39,213 nt of DNA, taken from assembly GCA_028277515.1 (NCBI GenBank), contig JANQGC010000036.1, positions 1 through 39,213 on the forward strand, in the 5' to 3' direction. Below are positions 31,908 through 39,213 of the stretch, piece after piece (the stretch's first letter is position 1; each line of letters begins with the position of its first letter). The position numbers and the translations under genes are program-made. The notes under the pieces are model-generated. The model saw only the letters and a program-made list of their open reading frames with translations, was not told the origin of the DNA and ran no database searches. This stretch comes from Anaerolineae bacterium (GTDB taxonomy: Bacteria > Chloroflexota > Anaerolineae > Promineifilales > Promineifilaceae).

Positions 31908-33884
31908 ATGTTAGATTATTCAATTGAAAAACATCATGCAGCCGCGAATTCAATTCGCAGTTTATCTATGGATGCCGTGCAGCAAGCCAATTCCGGCCAC
32001 CCCGGCATGCCCATGGGCATGGCCGATGTGGCCACCGTCCTCTGGTCACAATATTTGAGACACAACCCGCAACAACCGGATTGGCCGGACCGCGATCGTT
32101 TTATTCTCTCTGCCGGGCATGGGTCGATGCTGTTGTACAGCCTGCTCCATTTGAGCGGTTATGAGGGGATGCCCCTGGAGGAAATTAAACAATTCCGACA
32201 ATGGGACAGTAAGACCCCAGGCCACCCGGAATATGGGCATACGGAAGGTGTGGAAACAACCACAGGACCGCTCGGCCAGGGCTTAAGCAACGCGGCCGGT
32301 ATGGCATTGGCCGAGAAATGGCTGGCCGAAAAATTTAACCGGCCCGGTCATGACGTGGTCGATCATTACACGTATGTGATCGCCAGTGATGGCGATTTGA
32401 TGGAAGGCATATCTCATGAGGTGTGCTCATTAGCCGGGCATCTCGGTCTTGGTAAACTAATCGTTTATTATGATGACAATGAAATTAGCATCGACGGATC
32501 GACTGATCTATCTTTTACAGAGGATGTCATGCTCCGCTTTGAAGCGTATGGCTGGCACACACAGCGTATTGATGGACATGATGCGGAGGCGATCGTCGCC
32601 GCAACGGAAGCCGCCCGGGCAGAGCGCGATAAACCTTCCATCATTGCTTGTGTGACCAAAATCGGCTTTGGCAGCCCCAACAAAGAAGGGACGGCCGGGG
32701 CGCATGGCGAACCGTTGGGTGAGGATGAGATCCTGCTGGCCAAGGAACGACTGGGATTGCCCACAGATCAAAAGTTTACGATTCTGAATGGTGCAAAAGC
32801 GTTCCTAACCCCAGATGAAGGTCCATATGAACAATGGCGGGAACGCTGGGCAGCCTATGCGGGGCAGTTTCCGGACCTGGCGGCGGCATTTGAAGATGCA
32901 TTGGCCGGTAAGCTGCCCAGTGATTGGGAGGCGATTTTACCCGATTTTGAAATCGGCAAAGGGTTGGCTACCCGCGCTTCATCTGGAAAAGTGATTAATG
33001 CCCTGGCTCCTGAAATTCCTTACCTGGTCGGCGGTTCAGGTGATCTCACCGGATCGAATAAGACGGCGATCAGCGGCTCTCCTGATTTGCAGGCCGGCGA
33101 TTTCTCCGGCCGATATATCCATTATGGGGTGCGCGAGCATGGCATGGCCGGGATGATGAACGGTATGGCGCTGCATGGCGGGATTCGGCCGTATGGCGGT
33201 ACATTCCTGGTCTTTTCCGACTATATGCGTCCTTCGGTGCGCCTGGCGGCAATGATGGGTATGCCAGTTATTTACGTCTGGACCCACGACAGCATTGGCT
33301 TGGGCGAGGATGGTCCTACGCACCAACCTATTGAACATCTGATGAGCCTGCGCCTGATCCCGGGCATGACCGTTATCCGGCCGGCCGACGCCACTGAGGT
33401 GGCTTATGCGTGGCAATCTGCCCTGGAGAACCAGGTGGGGCCAACCGGGCTGGTGCTCAGCCGGCAGGGCGTGCCCACGCTTGAGGAAACCGACTCAAGG
33501 GCGCTGCGTGGCGCGTATGTGGTACGGGATGTTGATGATCCGCAGGTGATATTAATCGGCGGCGGCACGGAACTGCATATTGCCCTGGAAGCGCAATCGC
33601 TTCTTGCTGCTGAAGGTATCAAAGCCCGCGTGGTTTCCATGCCCTCATGGGAATTGTTTGGCCGGCAGTCAAACGAATACCAGGAAAGTGTCTTGCCATC
33701 CGGCGTGCAAGCGCGGGTCTCTATTGAAGCGGGAGCGACGCTGGGCTGGCAGAAGTATGTAGGTGATGATGGTATCGCTATTGGTCTAGACCGTTTTGGC
33801 GCTTCGGCACCCTATCAGACGGTGTATGAAGAACTGGGATTGACGGCCGAGGCGATGGCGGAAGCGGCCAAGTCCTTGTTGTAA
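31908..33884 (+). CDS. tkt: Transketolase
   Basis: A 658-residue thiamine-diphosphate enzyme that moves two-carbon units between sugar phosphates in the pentose phosphate or Calvin-type pathways. The N-terminal part has [57 protein letters not shown] and the cofactor motif [12 protein letters not shown] with the [11 protein letters not shown] metal/diphosphate region. The pyrimidine domain has [35 protein letters not shown] and a catalytic Glu in VREHGM. The C-terminal domain ends normally, so the length is complete. AAGGAGACG precedes the ATG. A GTGACAGTCAC hairpin follows. It is not grouped with other pentose-pathway genes in this window. Confidence 0.97.
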   Translation: MLDYSIEKHHAAANSIRSLSMDAVQQANSGHPGMPMGMADVATVLWSQYLRHNPQQPDWPDRDRFILSAGHGSMLLYSLLHLSGYEGMPLEEIKQFRQWDSKTPGHPEYGHTEGVETTTGPLGQGLSNAAGMALAEKWLAEKFNRPGHDVVDHYTYVIASDGDLMEGISHEVCSLAGHLGLGKLIVYYDDNEISIDGSTDLSFTEDVMLRFEAYGWHTQRIDGHDAEAIVAATEAARAERDKPSIIACVTKIGFGSPNKEGTAGAHGEPLGEDEILLAKERLGLPTDQKFTILNGAKAFLTPDEGPYEQWRERWAAYAGQFPDLAAAFEDALAGKLPSDWEAILPDFEIGKGLATRASSGKVINALAPEIPYLVGGSGDLTGSNKTAISGSPDLQAGDFSGRYIHYGVREHGMAGMMNGMALHGGIRPYGGTFLVFSDYMRPSVRLAAMMGMPVIYVWTHDSIGLGEDGPTHQPIEHLMSLRLIPGMTVIRPADATEVAYAWQSALENQVGPTGLVLSRQGVPTLEETDSRALRGAYVVRDVDDPQVILIGGGTELHIALEAQSLLAAEGIKARVVSMPSWELFGRQSNEYQESVLPSGVQARVSIEAGATLGWQKYVGDDGIAIGLDRFGASAPYQTVYEELGLTAEAMAEAAKSLL

Positions 33885-33897
33885 TTTTAATATTAAC

Positions 33898-33930
33898 ACG
33901 TGACAGTCACCTGCAAAGTGACTGTCACGT
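33898..33930 (+). terminator. GTGACAGTCAC hairpin, copy 2 (likely tkt terminator)
   Basis: The perfect 13-bp arms ACGTGACAGTCAC (33898-33910) and GTGACTGTCACGT (33918-33930) surround a 7-base loop and are followed by TTTCTTCATTT. The next gene starts at 33941 without a visible ribosome site, so the hairpin may also affect its translation. Confidence 0.6.
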
Positions 33931-33940
33931 TTCTTCATTT

Positions 33941-34990
33941 ATGAATACGGAAACCCTGGATACCCCGGCGGCCGTCGTCGATCTGGATGGCCTACAAGAA
34001 AACATCAATCGCTTGCAGCGCCACCTGGACCGGCATGAGATCCTTAACCGGCCGCATATTAAAACCCACAAAATTCCTGAAATCGCCCATATGCAGATCC
34101 GGGCCGGCGCGGTGGGTATCACCTGCCAGAAATTGGGTGAGGCGGAGGTGATGGCCCAGGCCGGCATTGAGGATATTTTCCTGCCTTATAATATTCTGGG
34201 GGAGGCCAAGCTGGAACGGCTGGTCAATTTGCGGCGGCGGGTGAAGCTAAGTGTGACCGCCGATTCGCCGGTTACGGTTAAAGGGCTTTCCGGCGCAATG
34301 GCCACATCGGGCAATGTGCTACCGGTGCTGGTGGAGTTTGACAGTGGGCTGGGGCGCTGCGGCGTGCAATCACCTCAGGAAGCGGCCGAACTGGGTTCGC
34401 TGATAGCGCGCGCTCCCGGCCTTCATTTTGGCGGCTTGATGACTTATCCCAGCAACGAGCATTTAGGCCCATTTGTGGCCGAAACCGGGCGACTGCTTCA
34501 GGTGCAGGGGCTGAGACTGGAGCGGGTCAGCGGTGGCGGATCGGCCGCTGCCTGGCAGGTGCAGAACCAGCCGCAGGTGACCGAGCATCGCGCCGGGACT
34601 TACGTATATGGCGACCGCCAGGGTATGCAGCAAGGCTATGCTTCCCTGGAGCAGTGTGTTTTCAAAATCGTAACGACAATGGTTAGCCGGCCGACGACCG
34701 ATAGGGGCATCTTAGACGCAGGCAGCAAAACATTGTCCTCGGATCTTGGACCACTTGCAGACTATGGCCTGATCATTGAATATCCCCAGGCTCAAATTTA
34801 CGCACTGAATGAAGAACATGGTTATGTTGATTTCAGCGCCTGTGAGCAGCGCCCCGACATTGGCGAACGATTGACGATTGTACCCAATCATGTTTGCGCG
34901 GTTAGTAATTTGATGAATGAGGTTTACGGCCTGCGTGGGAATCAAGTGCAAGTGGTTTGGCCTGTAGCGGCGCGAGGTTTGGTAGGTTAG
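33941..34990 (+). CDS. D-threonine aldolase / D-serine dehydratase-like PLP enzyme
   Basis: A 349-residue fold-type III PLP enzyme. The opening LDTPAAVVDLDGLQENI is the alanine-racemase-like barrel start, and the cofactor lysine is Lys41 in PHIKTHK. VEFDSGLGRCGV and VSGGGSAAAWQV follow. The C-terminal DSD1-type domain has the metal pair His317 and Cys319 in VPNHVCAVSN. These features fit metal-dependent D-threonine aldolases and D-serine dehydratases, which act on D-beta-hydroxy amino acids. The two activities cannot be separated by eye. Only 10 bases separate the ATG from the preceding hairpin, and no Shine-Dalgarno is evident, so translation may be weak. Confidence 0.9.
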   Translation: MNTETLDTPAAVVDLDGLQENINRLQRHLDRHEILNRPHIKTHKIPEIAHMQIRAGAVGITCQKLGEAEVMAQAGIEDIFLPYNILGEAKLERLVNLRRRVKLSVTADSPVTVKGLSGAMATSGNVLPVLVEFDSGLGRCGVQSPQEAAELGSLIARAPGLHFGGLMTYPSNEHLGPFVAETGRLLQVQGLRLERVSGGGSAAAWQVQNQPQVTEHRAGTYVYGDRQGMQQGYASLEQCVFKIVTTMVSRPTTDRGILDAGSKTLSSDLGPLADYGLIIEYPQAQIYALNEEHGYVDFSACEQRPDIGERLTIVPNHVCAVSNLMNEVYGLRGNQVQVVWPVAARGLVG

Positions 34991-34992
34991 TC

Positions 34993-35096
34993 ATGATTTT
35001 CGTTATTTTCCCGAGACTGATATGCTCTATGTTCAATTGGTAGAGGGCATTTCAACTGAGTCGGAAGAGGTGACCCCTCATATTGTTGAAGATTGA
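34993..35096 (+). pseudogene. DUF2283 gene fragment, frameshifted and truncated
   Basis: After ATG 34993 one base appears to be missing. In the next phase the DNA reads RYFPETDMLYVQLVEG and ISTESEEVTPHIVED, then TGA at 35094-35096. This matches the first half of DUF2283 (Y.PETDmLYi.LvdG...SeEv.pgiv.D), and the D.G..vGieI half is lost. It starts three bases after the preceding aldolase-like gene's stop. It is a decayed relative of the intact 28895-29110 gene. Confidence 0.65.
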
Positions 35097-35226
35097 TTGG
35101 ATGCTGATTCACGCTGATGACGCTGAATTATTTATTTTTATCGGCGTAAATCCGCTCTTGTCCGCGTCCTATTTCTAAACTGTCGGACAGCTATTTTTTT
35201 GATCATTCATATGTAATGAGTACACC

Positions 35227-35318
35227 GTTACAAAAAACATTTACACAGAAATTTGACAACTTTTCACGTGATATATGGACGAAAACCATATAATAAAAGT
35301 TGTCAAATTTTAGGTAAC
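35227..35318 (+). repeat. 91-bp MITE-like palindromic repeat, copy 3
   Basis: GTTACAAAAAACATTTACAC opens the element. The arms AAATTTGACAACTTTTCAC and AAAAGTTGTCAAATTTTAGG match copies 1 and 2, and it closes with GGTAACACAATA, as copy 2 does. It lies 122 bases before the secreted protein gene at 35441. The rest of the 450-base gap holds the DUF2283 fragment and no other gene. Confidence 0.88.
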
Positions 35319-35440
35319 ACAATAATGAGTGCCCGTATTGTTAGCAGATGAGTGTTTTTTCTTCGTGAACCTGAATTTATTAAAATGGTTTTCATTACTG
35401 TACTGTTGAGGAGGGATCGTATTATTGAGGAATAGGAAAA

Positions 35441-37225
35441 ATGAATTATCGACGCCAGGCAGTGATCTTTTTGGGTCTTGCCGTCATCACAACTTTTACT
35501 GTTATTATCCTGAACGCACCGGCAATCGCGCTTAATCAACCGGCCTCCCCCAATCAACAAGACCTAAATAGAAATAGTTTAACGGCCGTTCAAGCCGCCC
35601 AGAACATCCCTTTGACCACGGGTTGGAATATGATATCCAGCTACATCGCGCCCACAAATCCGGACATTGATGCGGTAATAGCCGGTCTGGGCGACAATCT
35701 GGTTATCCTCAAGAATGGGCAGGGGGAAATCTATTGGCCGGACTTTAGTATTGACCAGATTGGATCGTGGCAGGTTCGTCATGGGTACCAGGTCTATGTG
35801 GAGAATCCGGCGACCCTGACCATGAATGGTGATATTGTCGATGTGGCGGCGACGCCGATCACTCTTGGATCGGGCTTTCATCTAATTCCCTATTTCCTTG
35901 GCCAGCCAATGGCCATTGACCAGGCGCTCAACAGCATCAGCGGGCAGTTGTATTTAGTCAAGAACGGGCAGGGCCAGATTTATTGGCCGGACTTTAATAT
36001 ATATGAGATTGGTGATATGCAGCCGGGTCAAGGGTATGAGATATACATGACCGACCCAGGAACTTTGACCTATCCCCAGGCCGGCAACACACCGACACCG
36101 ACACCCACACCGGACAGTTCCTGCCCGCCACCCAACCCCAACAATATTCTTGCCAATCCCAGCTTTGAGTCCGGAGAGAATAATTGGACGTTTTATACCA
36201 ACGGCAGCGGCGATTTCACGGCCGACAGCCCTGCCTATCATTGTGATCAAGCAGCCCGAATCGCCATCAACACGGTGAATAATAACATGCAGCTCAATCA
36301 AACGGGATTCCCCTTGTCCAGCAACACGACCTATCGTTTGAGTTTTGCCGCCTTTTCCAACAGCGGGCGGGACCTGAATGTCTTTATACATAAAAACCAG
36401 GCGAACTATGCTAATTATGGCTTGAATCAGGCCGTTAATTTAAATACCGGCTGGCAAACCTACGCGTATGAATTTACAACTTCCGGCTTCAGCGGCACGA
36501 CGAACGATACACGGTTAAGGTTCTGGTTCGTAGGTGGTGCCGCCAATGGGGATGTGTACTGGATCGATAATGTGGTGTTAGAACCGGTCGGCGGGCCTCC
36601 AAATACGCCTACCCCGACACCTGTCACTTCAGAGACGCCACCACCACCGACCGCTACGCCGGACAATCCGCCAACCGCTACCCCCACGCCCTCCTCCGGT
36701 GGTGGCGATAATGAGATGTTGGTTTTCGACTGGAACAAACCGGCGACAGAAGCCAATCGTGGTTTTCCGTTTGACCAGCCGCCGATGGAGAATGGGGATT
36801 GGACCCAACCGATCAACTATGCCGAGGGCACCTTCTATTTCCGGGTGGAGATTTTTGACCAGCCGGAGCCTCAAAACATGCGCCTCCAGTTCTGCGTCTG
36901 GCAGGCTAAAAATGGTTACAATTTTGAGTTAGAAACGTGCGGCCCGCAGGAACCGGTGGTCGGTACCCCCGGTACGGTGGCTACCTGGTCGCGCGCGATT
37001 GACGATATGTGGAAGAAAAATAAGAAATCGCTTGAATGGTGGCGACCCCGGTTCCGCAATGGCGTGGCCATTAAAAACAGCCAGGGGCAGCCGGTCAGCA
37101 ATTACAATGGCTGGAATTGGAATGGCGAGGATCCTAAGAAATGGTATCCGCTGGATATGCGCTTTACCGTTGTGGTGGTGGAAAAGGGCGGCACCTTCTC
37201 CGGCTGGCAGAATTATATAAATTAA
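35441..37225 (+). CDS. Secreted modular protein with GWNMIS-type domain, CBM-like domain and Thr/Pro linkers
   Basis: The 594-residue exported protein begins MNYRRQAVIFLGLAVITTF, a signal peptide ending near AIA. Residues about 50-215 are a two-unit domain, GWNMISSYIAPTNPDIDAVI...YWPDFSIDQIGSW and GFHLIPYFLGQPM...YWPDFNIYEIGDMQPG, shared with the C-terminus of the protein at 23760-26012. A linker TPTPTPTPD leads to a CBM_4_9-like beta-sandwich (NILANPSFESGENNWTFY, YWIDNVVLEPVGG). A second linker (TPTPVTSETPPPPTATPD) leads to a final domain with WNKPATEANRGFPFDQ and WWRPRFRNGVAIKN that I do not recognise. It is probably glycan-binding and extracellular. A bidirectional terminator follows. Confidence 0.85.
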   Translation: MNYRRQAVIFLGLAVITTFTVIILNAPAIALNQPASPNQQDLNRNSLTAVQAAQNIPLTTGWNMISSYIAPTNPDIDAVIAGLGDNLVILKNGQGEIYWPDFSIDQIGSWQVRHGYQVYVENPATLTMNGDIVDVAATPITLGSGFHLIPYFLGQPMAIDQALNSISGQLYLVKNGQGQIYWPDFNIYEIGDMQPGQGYEIYMTDPGTLTYPQAGNTPTPTPTPDSSCPPPNPNNILANPSFESGENNWTFYTNGSGDFTADSPAYHCDQAARIAINTVNNNMQLNQTGFPLSSNTTYRLSFAAFSNSGRDLNVFIHKNQANYANYGLNQAVNLNTGWQTYAYEFTTSGFSGTTNDTRLRFWFVGGAANGDVYWIDNVVLEPVGGPPNTPTPTPVTSETPPPPTATPDNPPTATPTPSSGGGDNEMLVFDWNKPATEANRGFPFDQPPMENGDWTQPINYAEGTFYFRVEIFDQPEPQNMRLQFCVWQAKNGYNFELETCGPQEPVVGTPGTVATWSRAIDDMWKKNKKSLEWWRPRFRNGVAIKNSQGQPVSNYNGWNWNGEDPKKWYPLDMRFTVVVVEKGGTFSGWQNYIN

Positions 37226-37232
37226 GAACGAC

Positions 37233-37270
37233 AAAGATGGCAACTTCCATAAAAGTTGCCATCTTTTTTA
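37233..37270. terminator. Bidirectional intrinsic terminator
   Basis: AAAGATGGCAACTT (37233-37246) and AAGTTGCCATCTTT (37253-37266) form a 14-bp stem flanked by T runs in both directions. It separates the plus-strand secreted protein gene from the convergent deacetylase gene, whose stop codon lies at its right edge. It is related to the hairpin at 30035-30091. Confidence 0.9.
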
Positions 37271-38023
37271 CACTTTCCAGGCGTCAGGGAAAACGTGAAG
37301 CTGCCACGGCTGCATGACTTTCAGGCTTTCGCCATAGGTGAAATTTTCCGCAGCGGCCGTGTGCCGTGCCCACGCTTCCAGGCGTTTTTGAAGCAGCTCC
37401 ATATCGGCCGAACTGAACTGCATGCGATATTGATCTACCGCTTTCTTTTTTTGCGACCAGACTTCGCTGATATCGATCACGCTGTTGGGATAAGCCGAGG
37501 CGTAAAAGGCGATGCCCTTGAGTTCAAAAGATTCATAAGCGCGGTCCACGGAAGGGTCCGTCGGCAAACGGGAGAGGTCGTATAGATTAGCCGCCGCGGC
37601 CGCTGCTTTGCCGGTTATGATATGGTCGTTGTGGAACTCGTAAGGCATCCAGGGGTCGCAGGTCATAACGAAATCGGGGCGTATCTCGCGAATGTATTGG
37701 ATGATGTCGCGGCGCAGGTCAAAATAATCATACTTACCGGCGTCCGGATAGCCAAGCCAGAATTTGCCTTTCACACCGATGATTTCCCCCGCTCGATCCA
37801 GGTCATCCTTCAGTCCGGAGAGCATTTTCTCCTCAGTTAGGGATTGGTCAACTACGCCTACCAGGTCGTCGGTGACGGTCAGATAATAGATTTCTACGCC
37901 CGCTTCGGCTAATTTAGCCAGTGTGCCTCCCGCGGCGATGTCGTTATCGTCATAATGGGGCTGTACGGCTAATATGCGCTGGGCTTCAAAGAGATCAGGT
38001 TTAGCGAATAAATCTATGTTCAT
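37268..38023 (-). CDS. PIG-L/LmbE-family deacetylase
   Basis: A 251-residue zinc-dependent N-deacetylase. The first metal motif is QPHYDDNDIAAGGTLAKL (the family's PHxDD), the later motif is EFHNDHIITGKAA with the HxxH pair, and ILAVQPHYDD is preceded by a buried strand as usual. GVEIYYLTVTDD and KFWLGYPDAG match the barrel. Members remove acetyl groups from GlcNAc linked to inositol, malate or other carriers (MshB, BshB) or from glycan intermediates. The substrate cannot be read here. The MshC-like ligase in the same window makes a thiol pathway imaginable, but the two genes are 14 kb apart. A GTGACAGTCAC-type hairpin precedes the gene. Confidence 0.9.
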   Translation of the reverse strand: MNIDLFAKPDLFEAQRILAVQPHYDDNDIAAGGTLAKLAEAGVEIYYLTVTDDLVGVVDQSLTEEKMLSGLKDDLDRAGEIIGVKGKFWLGYPDAGKYDYFDLRRDIIQYIREIRPDFVMTCDPWMPYEFHNDHIITGKAAAAAANLYDLSRLPTDPSVDRAYESFELKGIAFYASAYPNSVIDISEVWSQKKKAVDQYRMQFSSADMELLQKRLEAWARHTAAAENFTYGESLKVMQPWQLHVFPDAWKV

Positions 38024-38067
38024 TTTTACCCCCGGCTAGATTCACTGCTTTAAAGAATTTTCATCAT

Positions 38068-38121
38068 GTGACAGTCACACGAACTGCTTTTCTTGCGATA
38101 CATACAAAAAGTAACTGTCAC
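38068..38121. repeat. GTGACAGTCAC hairpin, copy 3
   Basis: GTGACAGTCAC (38068-38078) faces GTAACTGTCAC (38111-38121) with one mismatch and a longer loop than in copies 1 and 2. Its right arm overlaps the bioY stop codon at 38118-38120. It lies between two minus-strand genes. Confidence 0.65.
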
Positions 38122-38696
38122 TTATTACGGCCGATCATTTTCCAGCCCAGCGGCAGGAGAATGGCGGCCAGGATCACTTTTAACAGATCACCGAGCAAAA
38201 AAGGGGTGATCCCTAAAGCGATAACCTGGTCCCAGCCTACGAAACGTGATAACCAGAGCACGCCGGGAAGATAGATAATGACGGTGCCGGCGAGCATGGC
38301 CACGGCCGTGCGCCCGAAGCTGCGGTCCCAGCCCCGTTCACTCAACCAGCCGGTAACGTAGGCGGCGATGACGAAACCGGCCAGATAGCCGGCTGTGGGT
38401 CCGACGAGAACGGCCGCTCCCGCGCTCCCACCGGCAAAAACAGGTAAACCGGCCGCCCCATAAGCGAGATAAGTTAAGACGGTTAAGGCGCCCAGGCGAC
38501 GGCCGAACAAAGCGCCAATTAAGAGCACGCCCAATGTTTGGCCGGTGATTGGCACGGGAAATAAGGGTATTTCTACCTGGGCCAGCAGGGCGATAAATAG
38601 AGAACCGCCGAGGATTAAGAGGACGGAACGAATGAGGCTGCGCTGCGGCCAGGCAGCATCAATTAAAACTTGTGGCATAGGGGTGGTTTGTTGCAT
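38118..38696 (-). CDS. bioY: Biotin transporter BioY (S component)
   Basis: A 192-residue membrane protein with six hydrophobic segments. The family marks are SLFIALLAQVEIPLFPVPIT with the following GQTLGVLLIGALFGRRLGAL, then YLAYGAAGLPVFAGGSAG, LVGPTAGYLAGFVIAAYVTG and a final helix ending in IGRNK. BioY binds biotin and works alone or with the ECF energising module; no EcfA or EcfT gene is present here. GGGAGAAAAAAG supplies the ribosome site before ATG 38696. The start lies only 26 bases from MITE copy 4, so the promoter must lie within or beyond that repeat. Confidence 0.95.
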   Translation of the reverse strand: MQQTTPMPQVLIDAAWPQRSLIRSVLLILGGSLFIALLAQVEIPLFPVPITGQTLGVLLIGALFGRRLGALTVLTYLAYGAAGLPVFAGGSAGAAVLVGPTAGYLAGFVIAAYVTGWLSERGWDRSFGRTAVAMLAGTVIIYLPGVLWLSRFVGWDQVIALGITPFLLGDLLKVILAAILLPLGWKMIGRNK

Positions 38697-38721
38697 CTTT
38701 TTTCTCCCAAATTTTTTATAT

Positions 38722-38810
38722 CAAAAATTTGACAACTTTTATGAACTGATTTTTGCAATGACTCTGTCCAGGAAAAGTTGTCAAATTTCCATGCAAATGA
38801 TTTTTGTAAC
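38722..38810 (-). repeat. 91-bp MITE-like palindromic repeat, copy 4 (inverted)
   Basis: Read on the minus strand, it opens GTTACAAAAATCATTTG, passes AAATTTGACAACTTTTC and ends with AAAAGTTGTCAAATTTT. The centre differs wholly from copies 1-3, but both arms are kept, which argues for selection or for recent transposition. The GGTAAC end is missing on its bioY side. It lies directly upstream of bioY. Confidence 0.8.
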
Positions 38811-38956
38811 AGCGAACTACAGGTATTTTACTCTTTTAACTGCCCACCTATTAGTGGATTGTCAATCAAGGAATTATTCTAGACTGTCGCGCCCTTTTTG
38901 CCTACCTTTTAGGCCAGATTGGCCCAAGCGCCGTCTACAACAGGGGAAGGCGAAGG

Positions 38957-39182
38957 GTGCGATTACTTTTTGTGTATGCTTTGAACAGGTATGAAATGCC
39001 GATTTTTACAATCCTTCGATCATTGGGGTAAGGGCGGGGCCGCGCGGTGCGAACTTGTCGGGACCCCCATTATGGTGAATCCGCGCGGCCTCGCCCTATT
39101 TCGGCCGTTTCATTATGGGGTTAGGCCGGCGGGTTTCTACGTCAGATGCTTCCTTTGCATCCTATCCCGCCGACCCAACCCT
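38957..39182 (+). repeat. Dispersed GC-rich two-hairpin repeat, copy B
   Basis: It matches 1141-1363 in the same orientation. Hairpin 1 pairs GGGCGGGGCCGCGCGG (39032-39047) with CCGCGCGGCCTCGCCC (39081-39096), with one mismatch. Hairpin 2 pairs 39117-39133 with 39166-39181. The sequence after the repeat differs from copy A (TTACCGAACGG against TTGTATGATGG), which fixes the right boundary near 39182. No gene is seen from 38811 to the window end. Confidence 0.8.
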
Positions 39183-39213
39183 TACCGAACGGCCGTCGGG
39201 TGGACTTAAACCC

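Noticed and set aside
38991..39209. 72-codon plus-strand frame at the right edge
   Set aside because: It reads through the second GC-rich hairpin repeat and has no independent support.
1..39213. tRNA, rRNA or CRISPR content
   Set aside because: I looked for T-loop-like GTTCRA segments with cloverleaf context, rRNA conserved blocks, and regularly spaced direct repeats, and found none that hold up by eye.

Overview
The window is a mosaic bacterial chromosomal segment of mid-range GC. Its gene content suggests a Chloroflexota (Anaerolineae-like) bacterium. The clues are secreted proteins with Thr/Pro-rich linkers, an F420-type luciferase-like oxidoreductase, small DUF2283 genes, the AAA/DUF234 ATPase family and many dispersed palindromes. 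This placement is inference, because no rRNA or other taxonomic marker is present. The hexamer CGGCCG is strikingly over-represented throughout.

Left accessory part (1-10.6 kb). A LolA-like lipoprotein/secreted protein gene runs off the left edge on the minus strand. Next come a GC-rich two-hairpin repeat and an IS110-family transposase gene killed by two in-frame TAA codons. An AT-rich island with a 91-bp MITE-like repeat follows, then an AAA/DUF234 ATPase, a GT39-type membrane glycosyltransferase, and a ParA-type ATPase with a small partner protein. The ParA pair is preceded by repeated CGTACACG operator-like sites. A 1.2-kb intergenic region full of dispersed repeats closes this part.

Central metabolic and signalling part (10.6-21.5 kb, all plus strand). 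It starts with an alpha/beta hydrolase behind a promoter that overlaps an inverted repeat, then overlapping PadR regulator and GyrI-like genes, and a NarL-type histidine kinase/response regulator pair ended by a terminator. A tightly packed seven-gene cluster follows: a degenerate receiver protein, an MFS transporter, two very small membrane proteins, a MarC-family protein, a BASS-family transporter and a large type I arylsulfatase. The cluster looks like one transcription unit for handling a sulfated organic anion.

Right part (21.5-39.2 kb). It holds an SRPBCC gene remnant, a CysS/MshC-type cysteine ligase, two secreted proteins sharing a GWNMIS-type domain, a zincin, an acetyltransferase-like protein, chorismate synthase, a DUF2283 gene behind a toxin-like gene with an internal deletion, a luciferase-like oxidoreductase, an SdrD-B-like secreted protein, a SRAP protein, transketolase, a D-threonine aldolase-like enzyme, a PIG-L deacetylase and the biotin transporter BioY. 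Several small hairpin families punctuate the gaps. The window ends in a second copy of the GC-rich two-hairpin repeat seen near its start.

I saw no rRNA, tRNA or CRISPR array. The observations most worth following are the paired GC-rich repeats, the MITE family whose four copies all lie upstream of genes, the ParA locus with its iterated sites, the pseudo-receiver at the head of the sulfatase cluster, and the filled/empty pair of repeat loci at 26.1 and 10.0 kb.
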